Part shown: piece by piece, positions 19,578 to 26,600 of the stretch
How the letters are laid out: each line of letters starts with the position of its first letter
Numbering within the stretch: the first letter of the stretch is position 1
IMG/VR virus record: IMGVR_UViG_3300044631_000780
Span: 1-64,000 of that record
Source: a virus
Reading direction: 5' to 3' (one strand)
DNA: 64,000 bases
Made by a program: the position numbers and the translations under genes
The notes under the pieces: model-generated
The model's input: the letters and a program-made list of their open reading frames with translations, nothing else
What the model was told of the DNA's origin: nothing
Database searches by the model: none

Positions 19578-20061
19578 GAGTGAAATAGTTAGTTTTTGTT
19601 TTACCGCCAGATTGAGTATACATCGCCCGCATGTAGAAGTCAAATCCACGATCATCTTCAGACCACTCATCATCTACCTGATAGGTCTTTAGAACAGCAT
19701 TAAGATCTTCTACAAGTTGAGCATACATCTCACGCTTACGATCAGAAACTACATCGTCAGCAAAATAGATGGTAGTTTCATTGTACTTTTTACTGCTAAA
19801 GATGTAGACTACACCTTTCTTAGGAAGACCGCCGTTGTAGGTAGGAAAAGGTTGCTGAGAAGATTTACACTCAATGTCTACAGTTTTACCAGAGGGAAGA
19901 TGAACGCGAAAATCAGGAGAGTTTTGCTCACCATTCGGTTGATAGTCATACTTGTAACCAAACTTATCAAGCAGCGCACGAACTTGCTGCTCATGAAGTG
20001 GATTATCTTGAGAGTTAGATTTGTATGGGAGGAGCAAAACCTCTTGCCAAAATTGTTTCAT
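19528..20061 (-). CDS. PD-(D/E)XK nuclease-like protein, probable restriction endonuclease, 177 aa
   Basis: Pro49-Asp50 followed by a strand and Glu64-Cys65-Lys66 fits PD-x13-ExK: NSPDFRVHLPSGKTVDIECK, then SSQQPFPTYNGG. The layout (helix, PD strand, turn, ExK strand, then conserved YNGGLPKKG) is that of small type II restriction enzymes. About 177 aa is in range. The stop region overlaps the DNA methyltransferase start by 50 bp. Reaction inferred: cleavage of a specific unmethylated DNA site, Mg-dependent. The recognition sequence cannot be told from the sequence. A non-restriction nuclease (repair or host-DNA degradation) is the alternative. Confidence 0.65.
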   Translation of the reverse strand: MKQFWQEVLLLPYKSNSQDNPLHEQQVRALLDKFGYKYDYQPNGEQNSPDFRVHLPSGKTVDIECKSSQQPFPTYNGGLPKKGVVYIFSSKKYNETTIYFADDVVSDRKREMYAQLVEDLNAVLKTYQVDDEWSEDDRGFDFYMRAMYTQSGGKTKTNYFTHEQRAYCEQRVLNFDW

Positions 20062-20063
20062 GA

Positions 20064-20345
20064 TTAAACGAACTGAAGGACGCTAGGACGTAAAGGTTTT
20101 AGGATTTGCATGGCACTATAAGGTGTGGTATCTTGAATGTCAACCACTTTGCCAACAGTTTTAGCATTTACTGGCGCATAATAGCACCGTTTCTTTGTAT
20201 CATAGAAACCCCAGATAGACTTAGGAGTTTCATCAGTGTAGCTAAACTGACCATGATTACAGATCCATATAGCAACCATGTTACGTTTATGTTCTGTAGT
20301 CTCGTAAGAGTATCCGTGCGGAGGTGTATGCGGAAATTCAAACAT
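20064..20345 (-). CDS. Hypothetical protein, 93 aa
   Basis: Starts MFEFPHTPPHGYSYETTEHK, then KRNMVAIWICNHGQFSYTDE and TKKRCYYAPVNAKTVGKVVD. A beta-rich protein of a type seen in cyanophages (function unknown). It sits 2 bp upstream of the nuclease gene in the same unit. Confidence 0.65.
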   Translation of the reverse strand: MFEFPHTPPHGYSYETTEHKRNMVAIWICNHGQFSYTDETPKSIWGFYDTKKRCYYAPVNAKTVGKVVDIQDTTPYSAMQILKPLRPSVLQFV

Positions 20346-20526
20346 TTTTATTCAGATGCTCACGGACACAACCGACGAACTGTTGCCATTCTTTTTCTGA
20401 GAAGTTGTCAGAAGCATAAGGGATGCCAACAACAGCAGCACAATGGCGACGGATATTTTCTGGAGCAACATAAGGATCTTGAAGAGCGGTGACAGTAGCG
20501 AGAAGAATGCTAAACATCAGCAGCAC
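20338..20526 (-). CDS. Small exported protein with two Cys, 62 aa
   Basis: Short hydrophobic signal (MLLMFSILLATVTAL), then a helical polar domain with two Cys (RRHCAAVVG, FVGCVREH), likely disulphide-bonded in the periplasm. Overlaps both neighbours by 8-10 bp. Function unknown. Confidence 0.6.
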   Translation of the reverse strand: MLLMFSILLATVTALQDPYVAPENIRRHCAAVVGIPYASDNFSEKEWQQFVGCVREHLNKNV

Positions 20527-20738
20527 ACCATGAATTTGATACGGGGAGAAGTGTTAAACTTGGTCACTTGATAACCATACTGATTGATACGCTCATCTGC
20601 TTGGCGCTCCATATCACGCTTGCTGATCAAACGCTCGCTCATCTCCGCACCATCAAACGAGGTGACTTGAACAAACTTATCAGTCATACCAGCAGCAGGG
20701 TAAAAATCAACCTGCATGGCGCCTTGGACGAGTTGCAT
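20517..20738 (-). CDS. Conserved hypothetical protein, 73 aa; first gene of unit P
   Basis: ATG 20738 (MQLVQGAMQVDFYPAAGMTD) is right after the -10 and leader. The VQVTSFDGAEMSERLISKRD part suggests a small beta-sheet with a helix, ending RIKFMVCC. It shares a 19-nt identical leader with 4479-4646. Function unknown. It opens the unit that encodes the putative restriction-modification pair. Confidence 0.65.
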   Translation of the reverse strand: MQLVQGAMQVDFYPAAGMTDKFVQVTSFDGAEMSERLISKRDMERQADERINQYGYQVTKFNTSPRIKFMVCC

Positions 20739-20762
20739 CGTGTGTCTCTCGATTACCTTGTT

Positions 20763-20820
20763 ATTATGCCACAAAAAAAGGGGTCTTGACCAGACCCCTG
20801 TGCCACTTGCTCAACTGTCC
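20763..20820 (-). promoter_or_regulatory. Palindrome/-10 promoter module P with nested terminator
   Basis: -10 CATAAT at 20763-20768; 20-mer GGACAGTTGAGCAAGTGGCA at 20801-20820; 32-bp gap that contains a complete terminator hairpin (20773-20798). It serves 20517-20738 and the restriction-modification-like genes. Confidence 0.7.
20773..20798 (-). terminator. Rho-independent terminator in module P
   Basis: On the minus strand GGGGTCT / AAGACCCC pairs around a short loop and is followed by a run of seven T. It ends transcripts of unit Q (after 20863-21132) yet sits between the palindrome and the -10 of the next promoter. Confidence 0.85.
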
Positions 20821-20862
20821 CCAAATACTGGGTGAATTTCAGTTTTAGCATGTTCTGTCATG

Positions 20863-21132
20863 TTAACATGCTGCTCCCACAAGATCGCATCCTCTAGATT
20901 GTAGAAAATAGCTTGTTGTTTTGCCTTCTTGTTCTTCTTTTGTTTGATCCACACAACAGCGTACTTCATTCCAATGCTCACGAAAAACTAGTAAATTTGC
21001 CTGATACCTACCATTATGCTTGGTTTTATCAGGAATGTCAAGGAAACAAATTGTGATGTAATCTGAATCAATAAAATTGACCCATCCACGAGTATTACGA
21101 TACTCTACGAAAGTGCCATATTTAAGTTCCAT
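20863..21132 (-). CDS. Hypothetical protein, 89 aa
   Basis: ATG 21132 overlaps the upstream stop (TGATG). MELKYGTFVEYRNTRGWVNF begins a beta-rich, Cys-containing protein ending GCDLVGAAC; the opening resembles an SH3-like barrel (Y-G-x-x-V-E-Y...G-x-V-x-F). Last gene of unit Q. Function unknown. Confidence 0.6.
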   Translation of the reverse strand: MELKYGTFVEYRNTRGWVNFIDSDYITICFLDIPDKTKHNGRYQANLLVFREHWNEVRCCVDQTKEEQEGKTTSYFLQSRGCDLVGAAC

Positions 21133-21329
21133 CAATTGATTTCTTCAAAAAATTTGCGTGTTTGTTTTTCTGCCTCTGGCAGTTTGAACCACTCTCGCAT
21201 GTTATTAAGATCAGTAATTTGTTTTTGTAGTTGATCTATCTGTGCTTGTAGAATTTGAAAATTATGATCATTGTTATTTTGCATCATCAGCAGATTTTTT
21301 ACTGCCTCTTTAAACTCTTCTTCAGTCAT
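21132..21329 (-). CDS. Coiled-coil protein, 65 aa
   Basis: Starts MTEEEFKEAVKNLLMMQNNN; a heptad-rich helix FQILQAQIDQLQKQITDLNN should form a coiled coil. Overlaps 21322-21471. Function unknown. Confidence 0.65.
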   Translation of the reverse strand: MTEEEFKEAVKNLLMMQNNNDHNFQILQAQIDQLQKQITDLNNMREWFKLPEAEKQTRKFFEEIN

Positions 21330-21471
21330 AATGGCTCAGTTGTCGTGTCAGTTCTACATCAATACCGATCAGTTTAGAATACAAAAATTGTTCGTATTCA
21401 TTACCTTTCAGCAATTCAACGAGGTTATTTATCTGCTGCCTGGCAAGGATCAGCTTGATTTTCTCATCCAT
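21322..21471 (-). CDS. Hypothetical helical protein, 49 aa
   Basis: ATG at 21471, TGA at 21322-21324. MDEKIKLILARQQINNLVEL, Gln/Leu-rich helices. The ATG overlaps the stop of the upstream gene (TGATG). Function unknown. Confidence 0.6.
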   Translation of the reverse strand: MDEKIKLILARQQINNLVELLKGNEYEQFLYSKLIGIDVELTRQLSHYD

Positions 21472-21779
21472 CAGTAGGAAGGATCACCTGGGATGTCATC
21501 ATCGCATTTTTCGTCCCTGGGTTTGCCATGGACCAGCAGCAGGGCACCCTCAGCTTTCTCAGCGAAGGTTTTGTGATAAGTGTTCATCTCTACGATGATG
21601 TCACGCAGATCGTTATAGAATTCTAGGATAGATGTGTTAACATCATCCAAATAGTCATGGACAGCATCAGTCAGACGATCTTTACGCTGCTCACGGTAAC
21701 GTGCTTCCCAATCTTCTTGGATTTCGGGGCGTCCTTCAACAGTAGTCATGGTGAATTCGTAGGGGTTCTTGAGTTTCAT
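21471..21779 (-). CDS. Hypothetical protein downstream of helicase, 102 aa
   Basis: ATG 21779 (MKLKNPYEFTMTTVEGRPEI) leaves a 10-bp gap to the helicase stop; the longer frame would read inside the helicase gene. Helical, with EDWEARYREQRKDRLTDAVH, and a C-terminal acidic CDDDIPGDPSY. By position it could be a helicase partner (compare T4 uvsW.1), but there is no sequence support. Confidence 0.6.
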   Translation of the reverse strand: MKLKNPYEFTMTTVEGRPEIQEDWEARYREQRKDRLTDAVHDYLDDVNTSILEFYNDLRDIIVEMNTYHKTFAEKAEGALLLVHGKPRDEKCDDDIPGDPSY

Positions 21780-21789
21780 TTTAGCACAA

Positions 21790-23034
21790 TCATTCGGTAG
21801 GGGCAATACCTTTGACAAAGATGGCATCAACCACACGCTGAAGTCGCTTCTCGGTCTGCTGACCATAGTTGCTGAACACAGGCACGGTGACGAAACCAGT
21901 CTTCTTACGGTAGAATTCCAACTGACCAGCAGGAATTTTACCAGATTGTATATCAGCAGCGTCCTGTTTGTCAAGTCGGATCACACGACCGATGGTTTGC
22001 GCCATCTCGATCACAGGCAGGTTACGCAGCAGGATACAATGGGTCAGACCAGGAACGTTGATACCCTCAGACAGAATGCTGTAGTGGAACATGATAAACT
22101 TACGGCTGGGATCTTTACCCCAAAGGTCAAGAGTGTCAAAGAATTCTTGACGACCAACCTTTTGCTTGTTAATGTAAGCACCATGCTTGCTAGTGATGTG
22201 AAGCACATCATAACCACGAGCAGCAAACTCTGCCATCACATCAGTGCTAGAGAGCAAACGCCACAGCACACGAGTGTTAGGAGCAGCAACCAGGATCTTC
22301 TGAGCACTATCCTCATCAAGTTGCTCTACGATATCAATCAGAACCTCACGGTCATTCTCTGCTGCCAACAGAGACTTGTGACGCTCGATGTCAACAACGT
22401 GGGACTTGATGGTAGGAGGAATGATGCTACCATTGGACACAAGTTCAGGAGCAGGAACGTTGATCAGTTCCTTACCATAAACAGCAGTGTTGTTCATACT
22501 GATCTGACCACCACGATACTTAGGAGTGGCAGTAAAATAGTATGCGTTCTTGGCAGTCAACGAAGCAGCAGCAACTTCTTTGTAGAAGTCACGACGAACG
22601 GAATTGTGTGCCTCATCAAAATAGATCAAGTCAACATCAATACCTGCTTCGTTGATACGACGCAGAGAATTGTAGGTGGTGAAGATAATCTGGTGAGAAT
22701 TGGCAGCTTTACAGATGCTATCGTGAATAACAATCTCACGAACTTTGGTGGTGTGATGGCAATCAACCTCACCGCTGTGAACGTGAAGCACAGTAGCATC
22801 AACTTTGCCGTTCAGTTCAGACCAGAACTCTTCATACAACTGAACTGCGAGCAGGATGCGAGGAGCGCACACTACAACGGTCTGAGGGGTCTGTGCTGCC
22901 TGAAGGCGACGCAGACAGTCAAGGATCATCACAAGGGTCTTGCCGCCGCCCGTGGGGCAGGTGACACGACCGATACCAGCAGTCAGCAGGGCATCGAGCA
23001 TACGCTGCTGGTGGGGGCGGAGGGTCAGGGTCAT
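21790..23034 (-). CDS. SF2 DEAH-box helicase (UvsW-like), 414 aa
   Basis: Full set of SF2 motifs: Walker A CPTGGGKT (26-33), DEAH (140-143), motif III FTATP (167-171), SEGINVP (motif V, 322-328) and QTIGRVIR (motif VI, 346-353). The overall form is like T4 UvsW and type III restriction helicase subunits, which unwind branched DNA and R-loops and drive the switch from origin-dependent to recombination-dependent replication. It is shorter than UvsW (503 aa) and lacks the N-terminal DNA-binding domain, starting directly at the Q-like LRPHQQ. It could therefore be a separate phage helicase rather than UvsW itself. First gene of unit Q. Confidence 0.85.
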   Translation of the reverse strand: MTLTLRPHQQRMLDALLTAGIGRVTCPTGGGKTLVMILDCLRRLQAAQTPQTVVVCAPRILLAVQLYEEFWSELNGKVDATVLHVHSGEVDCHHTTKVREIVIHDSICKAANSHQIIFTTYNSLRRINEAGIDVDLIYFDEAHNSVRRDFYKEVAAASLTAKNAYYFTATPKYRGGQISMNNTAVYGKELINVPAPELVSNGSIIPPTIKSHVVDIERHKSLLAAENDREVLIDIVEQLDEDSAQKILVAAPNTRVLWRLLSSTDVMAEFAARGYDVLHITSKHGAYINKQKVGRQEFFDTLDLWGKDPSRKFIMFHYSILSEGINVPGLTHCILLRNLPVIEMAQTIGRVIRLDKQDAADIQSGKIPAGQLEFYRKKTGFVTVPVFSNYGQQTEKRLQRVVDAIFVKGIAPTE

Positions 23035-23056
23035 GCGGTTCGCTGTTGGTGAAATA

Positions 23057-23114
23057 AGTATAGGGCATGAAAAAGGGGTCCGAAGACCCCTGTGTGACAG
23101 TTTTTAAACTGGAC
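23057..23114 (-). promoter_or_regulatory. Palindrome/-10 promoter module Q with nested terminator
   Basis: -10 TATACT at 23057-23062; 20-mer GTCCAGTTTAAAAACTGTCA at 23095-23114; 32-bp gap filled by a terminator hairpin. It serves the helicase unit. Confidence 0.7.
23070..23091 (-). terminator. Rho-independent terminator in module Q
   Basis: On the minus strand AGGGGTC-TTCG-GACCCCT is a 7-bp stem with a UUCG tetraloop, followed by T5. It ends the transcript of 23118-24209 and lies between the palindrome and -10 of the next promoter, as in module P. Confidence 0.85.
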
Positions 23115-23117
23115 TGA

Positions 23118-24209
23118 TCAAAAATACATACGAAAGGGTTCAGTTTCACCTTCAATTTGATCCTTTACCCAAATTTCCATGTTGAAATCATTAAGCGTTT
23201 TACGATAAATGATATCTGGATTGAGAATATTTTCAATTGGTTTCAAAGCACTGTCACGACGAAGTTCCCACTGATTCATAATCTTTTCTCGGAATACTTT
23301 GCGAGAGTTAGCAATCTTTTTGGATTGTTTGTTAGACTGATTATACAAGAGAACCTTGATTAACTTTTCAGAACCATATTCTTTCTCAACTTCACAGACT
23401 TTACGGGTAATATCATCAGCATATTTGGAAAGAAATCCACTATTATCTTCAATAGCTTTGACAATATAAACCGTAGTTTCAGTCACAGTTCCATCTGGTT
23501 GCCACTCTTTAGATTCTTCAATAAAATTGTTGATAGCATCTTTATCAGTATCATAAGACATTTTGTTAGCAACAGTATTGGGATCGCCAAGTTCCCCTAA
23601 AACATCAGTGATAATGCGGTTGATAACAGATTTGTTAAAACCATAACGCTCTTGAACTCCCATATAGTTAAGAACTTCACCAACTTGCTGTCTATCTGGA
23701 GAAATATCTTCATTTTTAAAGATACTAACAGCAGCTGCTACAAAGTGGTGATCCTTGGCATCATCTTTGATCGGACCAAAAACATTTCCCCAGACACCAG
23801 CCATGGTAAGAATGGAATCTGTAGAAAACTCATTTATCATATCAAATCCTTCTGGAAAGACCCGTTCATATTGAGCAGCGGGAACATCAATAACAGAAGA
23901 AAGTGCCTTAAGAACTTTTAGCGTGTGGCGACGATCAAAAATCTTCAAAAAACCTTTGATGTTTAAATACGGAATAGGAAGAGAAGTTCTATCCCATCCA
24001 TCTGGCAAAGATCCACTAAGACCAGTAATCTTAGAATCATCTGTACCATACATTCCACGAACAAGATTGTCAGTTACTTCCAACAAGTTCTTTGAGACCA
24101 TCTCAAAGCATACCAGTCGTAAGAAGGGAAATTTTACGAAAATATCATCATCTGCATCTACACGCAGATCTTGGATACTAAAAGTACCCCATTCTAATTG
24201 TTTTGCCAT
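23118..24209 (-). CDS. Hypothetical protein with ParB-like pattern, 363 aa
   Basis: ATG 24209 (MAKQLEWGTFSIQDLRVDAD) follows GGAGATTCC; the longer frame lies within the promoter region. The PYLNIKGFLKIFDRRHTLKV segment (about residues 80-100) resembles the ParB/Srx-type box (hydrophobic strand, F-D-R/G-R-H) used by ParB-fold DNA-binding and nuclease proteins. The rest is helical and basic toward the end (KQSKKIANSRKVFREKIMNQ). Monocistronic with a near-consensus sigma-70 promoter and a terminator, so it is probably one of the most highly expressed early genes here. ParB-like is tentative. Confidence 0.5.
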   Translation of the reverse strand: MAKQLEWGTFSIQDLRVDADDDIFVKFPFLRLVCFEMVSKNLLEVTDNLVRGMYGTDDSKITGLSGSLPDGWDRTSLPIPYLNIKGFLKIFDRRHTLKVLKALSSVIDVPAAQYERVFPEGFDMINEFSTDSILTMAGVWGNVFGPIKDDAKDHHFVAAAVSIFKNEDISPDRQQVGEVLNYMGVQERYGFNKSVINRIITDVLGELGDPNTVANKMSYDTDKDAINNFIEESKEWQPDGTVTETTVYIVKAIEDNSGFLSKYADDITRKVCEVEKEYGSEKLIKVLLYNQSNKQSKKIANSRKVFREKIMNQWELRRDSALKPIENILNPDIIYRKTLNDFNMEIWVKDQIEGETEPFRMYF

Positions 24210-24255
24210 TTGGAATCTCCAAGATAGAGCATAAAATGCTCCGATGTACAAACTA

Positions 24256-24284
24256 ATAATAACACGGTTTTGGGGGAGTGTCAA
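24256..24284 (-). promoter_or_regulatory. Consensus sigma-70 promoter, no palindrome
   Basis: -35 TTGACA (24279-24284), 17-bp spacer, -10 TATTAT (24256-24261). The -35 lies in the loop and flank of a GGGGG...CCCCC inverted repeat. No 20-mer palindrome is present. It serves 23118-24209 and would be read by host RNA polymerase at once. Confidence 0.85.
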
Positions 24285-24305
24285 CCCCCCGAACGATAAG
24301 AGTTT

Positions 24306-24533
24306 CTAATCGTCCATACAATCCACAGAACCGATGTCGCACACAGGAACTTCATGCTCACCAGCAATCAGATACCAATGCATGAGTTGACCGTGATATT
24401 CTGGATGTCCTTTGAAATGCTCAGGATAGACACGTTCTCCAATATACTTCAGTTCAGTCTCAGGAACGTTATGCTCACGCAACATCGCTTGAAGTTGTAG
24501 GTGCGTGAGCTCATATTGTGTGGGGACTTTCAT
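24306..24533 (-). CDS. Hypothetical protein, 75 aa
   Basis: Starts MKVPTQYELTHLQLQAMLRE, with a His-rich middle (EHFKGHPEYHGQLMHWYLI) and acidic Cys-containing end. The frame ends about 20 bp upstream of the TTGACA promoter. ATGA overlap with the oxygenase gene. Function unknown. Confidence 0.55.
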   Translation of the reverse strand: MKVPTQYELTHLQLQAMLREHNVPETELKYIGERVYPEHFKGHPEYHGQLMHWYLIAGEHEVPVCDIGSVDCMDD

Positions 24534-25054
24534 TTGTTACGAATGTTGAAAGAGAAAATAATTCTTTCAGAGTCAGACTGTACTGGTTTACATTGATGCA
24601 TCAACACAGATGGGAAAAAAGCAATGTCTCCCTCTGAAACTTCAGGAACAAATTCTATCACATCACCTTCAATGAAGTCAACATATGGGGCATAAAAAGT
24701 TGTTGGTTTATGATCTTCTTCAAGAGAAGCATAAAATATGGCACTATATCCGAGAGCACCATGATTATGAAGAGAATGATGACCTCCTCTCAAATATTTC
24801 TGAGCCCATACGTTATGAATTTCAAATTCTCTGGGATATATCTGATCAAATTCTTCCAGCGATGGTTTTAATAGATCAAACAACACGTCAGCATATTGTG
24901 GAACAATCCCATTCTGATGATACTTATAATAATCAGTAAAATGTCCATCTCTTTCTTCAAGATCAAGAAGGGAAAGGACATCATCTTTTTTATCTTTCCA
25001 TTCATTCACAGTGTATGTGAGAAATGGTATCACAAAAGCATTTGTTGTAATCAT
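24530..25054 (-). CDS. 2OG-Fe(II) oxygenase-like protein, 174 aa
   Basis: The core HSLHNHG, then SAIFYASLEEDHKPTTFYAP, the strand FPSVLMHQCKP and RIIFSFN gives the pattern H-x-H ... FPS-x-x-x-H ... R-x-x-F-S-F-N of phage 2OG-Fe(II) oxygenases (PF13759-type). These use 2-oxoglutarate and O2 with Fe(II) to hydroxylate a substrate, here unknown. The carboxylate of the usual HxD is replaced by His, as is common in this subfamily. Overlaps its neighbours by 4 bp. Confidence 0.65.
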   Translation of the reverse strand: MITTNAFVIPFLTYTVNEWKDKKDDVLSLLDLEERDGHFTDYYKYHQNGIVPQYADVLFDLLKPSLEEFDQIYPREFEIHNVWAQKYLRGGHHSLHNHGALGYSAIFYASLEEDHKPTTFYAPYVDFIEGDVIEFVPEVSEGDIAFFPSVLMHQCKPVQSDSERIIFSFNIRNK

Positions 25055-25440
25055 TGTCTATTGTTTCCTGGTCGCAGTGCTTTGTTGTCATATTCAACAA
25101 CGCCATCTTTTCTTACGATATAACATTGATACCAATATGGTTCACCTTCTTCGCCTTCTGGCAACTCATCTCTGCGAGGAAAATAATCAGTAACAAAATC
25201 AAATGCTACATCAGCATCACGAAATTTGATGTATCCATAATATTTCAATCTCATGTTTGAAATTAACTCTACTGGTACATCTTCTTGAAATTGATAATAA
25301 TCAATTACAGATTCTTTTACAAGATCATCAGCAGATTCAAGTCGAGGGTTTTCAAAGTAAACAATAGCTCCATCAAAGGATGCGGCATATTCTTCTATTT
25401 GATCCCAATCTGCTGCTTCATCAAGCATCTGTATGTTCAT
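25051..25440 (-). CDS. Hypothetical acidic protein, 129 aa
   Basis: Starts MNIQMLDEAADWDQIEEYAA; no oxygenase motif. The C-terminal half has YYGYIKFRDADVAFDFVTDY and EPYWYQCYIVRKDG. It lies between two oxygenase genes with short overlaps, suggesting a common job. Function unknown. Confidence 0.55.
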   Translation of the reverse strand: MNIQMLDEAADWDQIEEYAASFDGAIVYFENPRLESADDLVKESVIDYYQFQEDVPVELISNMRLKYYGYIKFRDADVAFDFVTDYFPRRDELPEGEEGEPYWYQCYIVRKDGVVEYDNKALRPGNNRQ

Positions 25441-25951
25441 TTTTATTCTCCACTTTCTTTAATTTATAAGCAGCGGTAACACGAATACCATAAAACTCTC
25501 GTGATGTGTCTTCAGCATAATGTAAAATGTCCGATGGAAATAAGATTGCTGATCCTGGTTTAGGAAACACAGTGTCAAATCTGCCATCATCTTGGACAAA
25601 TATTGTTTTACCTCCCCAGGTTAAGTCCCACACTGGATTACAAAACAAAACAAATGTGTAATCGGCATCATCTGTGTGAGGAGATCCATCAAGTCCTCTA
25701 GTATGACCATTCAGATAATAATCAAGAATTTCAAATTCAAAGGGAACTAATATTTTAAGTTTTTCTGGAATTATTTGATCAAACATTGCTGTTCCAGTCA
25801 CATCCATTTTCCAGAAACGTTTAAATGGCGTAGCAGTATCACTAGCAGCACCAAAGAACCATCTTGGACGACTGGCAATACGATCTATCTCATTCATTTC
25901 ATCTTTGGTGAGAATTGTATCGTATGATCTTATATCTGTAAGTAATGACAT
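25421..25951 (-). CDS. 2OG-Fe(II) oxygenase (prolyl 4-hydroxylase-like), 176 aa
   Basis: The iron site is canonical: H-x-D in PHTDDADYTFVLFCN, distal His in FPSDILHYAED, and 2-oxoglutarate-binding Arg in RVTAAYKL. WGGKTIFVQDDG and PKPGSAILFPSDILHY match the family. A cytoplasmic hydroxylase; the substrate may be a phage tail protein, since the gene lies in the adsorption module. ~176 aa is normal. Confidence 0.8.
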   Translation of the reverse strand: MSLLTDIRSYDTILTKDEMNEIDRIASRPRWFFGAASDTATPFKRFWKMDVTGTAMFDQIIPEKLKILVPFEFEILDYYLNGHTRGLDGSPHTDDADYTFVLFCNPVWDLTWGGKTIFVQDDGRFDTVFPKPGSAILFPSDILHYAEDTSREFYGIRVTAAYKLKKVENKNEHTDA

Positions 25952-25952
25952 A

Positions 25953-26600
25953 TTAGTTTCTAAAAATACTATTTCGTTTGATCATACCCATGCGAATTAA
26001 ATCAAAATTCACAAGATCTTCCCTTTCCATTGATCCTTCGATTTTATGGTAAAGTTTATTAAGTTCAACCAAATAATATCTCATTGTGGGATCAACGATT
26101 GAACTTTCCATCCAAAACGTTAAACACTTTCGGACACCTTTGGTTACTGGATTTACCCCATGAAGAAATTCGGTTGGATAAACTAGAGCTTTGCCTGGTT
26201 CCAACTTTCTTTCAATTCTTTCGGATCCAATTTTAATAAAATGCTCGCCACCTTCATAGTCATCATTTAAATTAACAACAACTGTGTAATCTGTTCTAGT
26301 TCCCCACATTTCAAAGAAGTCACTATGATCAGCATAGTGATTGCCCTCTTCATATTTTAGCATGAGAGATGGGGAACATTTATTTAAAATGTGAATTTTT
26401 GAAATTTCAGATTCTCTAATCAATTTATGGACGGCAGCATTTACCATCTTATTGATTTCTATATTTTCCTGCTCAGAATTGTGCTTATATTCTTTGTTTT
26501 TTGGTCCAGAAATAGCACCATCAATAAACTTTCCTGAGTCAAATAGACTCAGCATTTGCCTTAGTTTATTTTTGTCCAAAAAATCATATTCATAGATCAT
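25953..26600 (-). CDS. 2OG-Fe(II) oxygenase (PiuC/PKHX-like), 215 aa
   Basis: H-x-D in HYADHSDFFEMW, GGEHFIKIGSERIERKLEPG, and the distal His plus Arg in TEFLHGVNPVTKGVRKCLTF follow the PKHD-type hydroxylase pattern (YP-x-x-x-LH-x-V-x-x-V-x-x-G-x-R). It is the best match to the PiuC family among the four. Substrate unknown. Confidence 0.85.
   Translation of the reverse strand: MIYEYDFLDKNKLRQMLSLFDSGKFIDGAISGPKNKEYKHNSEQENIEINKMVNAAVHKLIRESEISKIHILNKCSPSLMLKYEEGNHYADHSDFFEMWGTRTDYTVVVNLNDDYEGGEHFIKIGSERIERKLEPGKALVYPTEFLHGVNPVTKGVRKCLTFWMESSIVDPTMRYYLVELNKLYHKIEGSMEREDLVNFDLIRMGMIKRNSIFRN

Noticed and set aside
21769-23052. Long plus-strand ORF (427 codons) antisense to the helicase
   Set aside because: It mirrors the helicase gene, has no recognisable motif and a composition typical of antisense frames; the helicase frame has all SF2 motifs.
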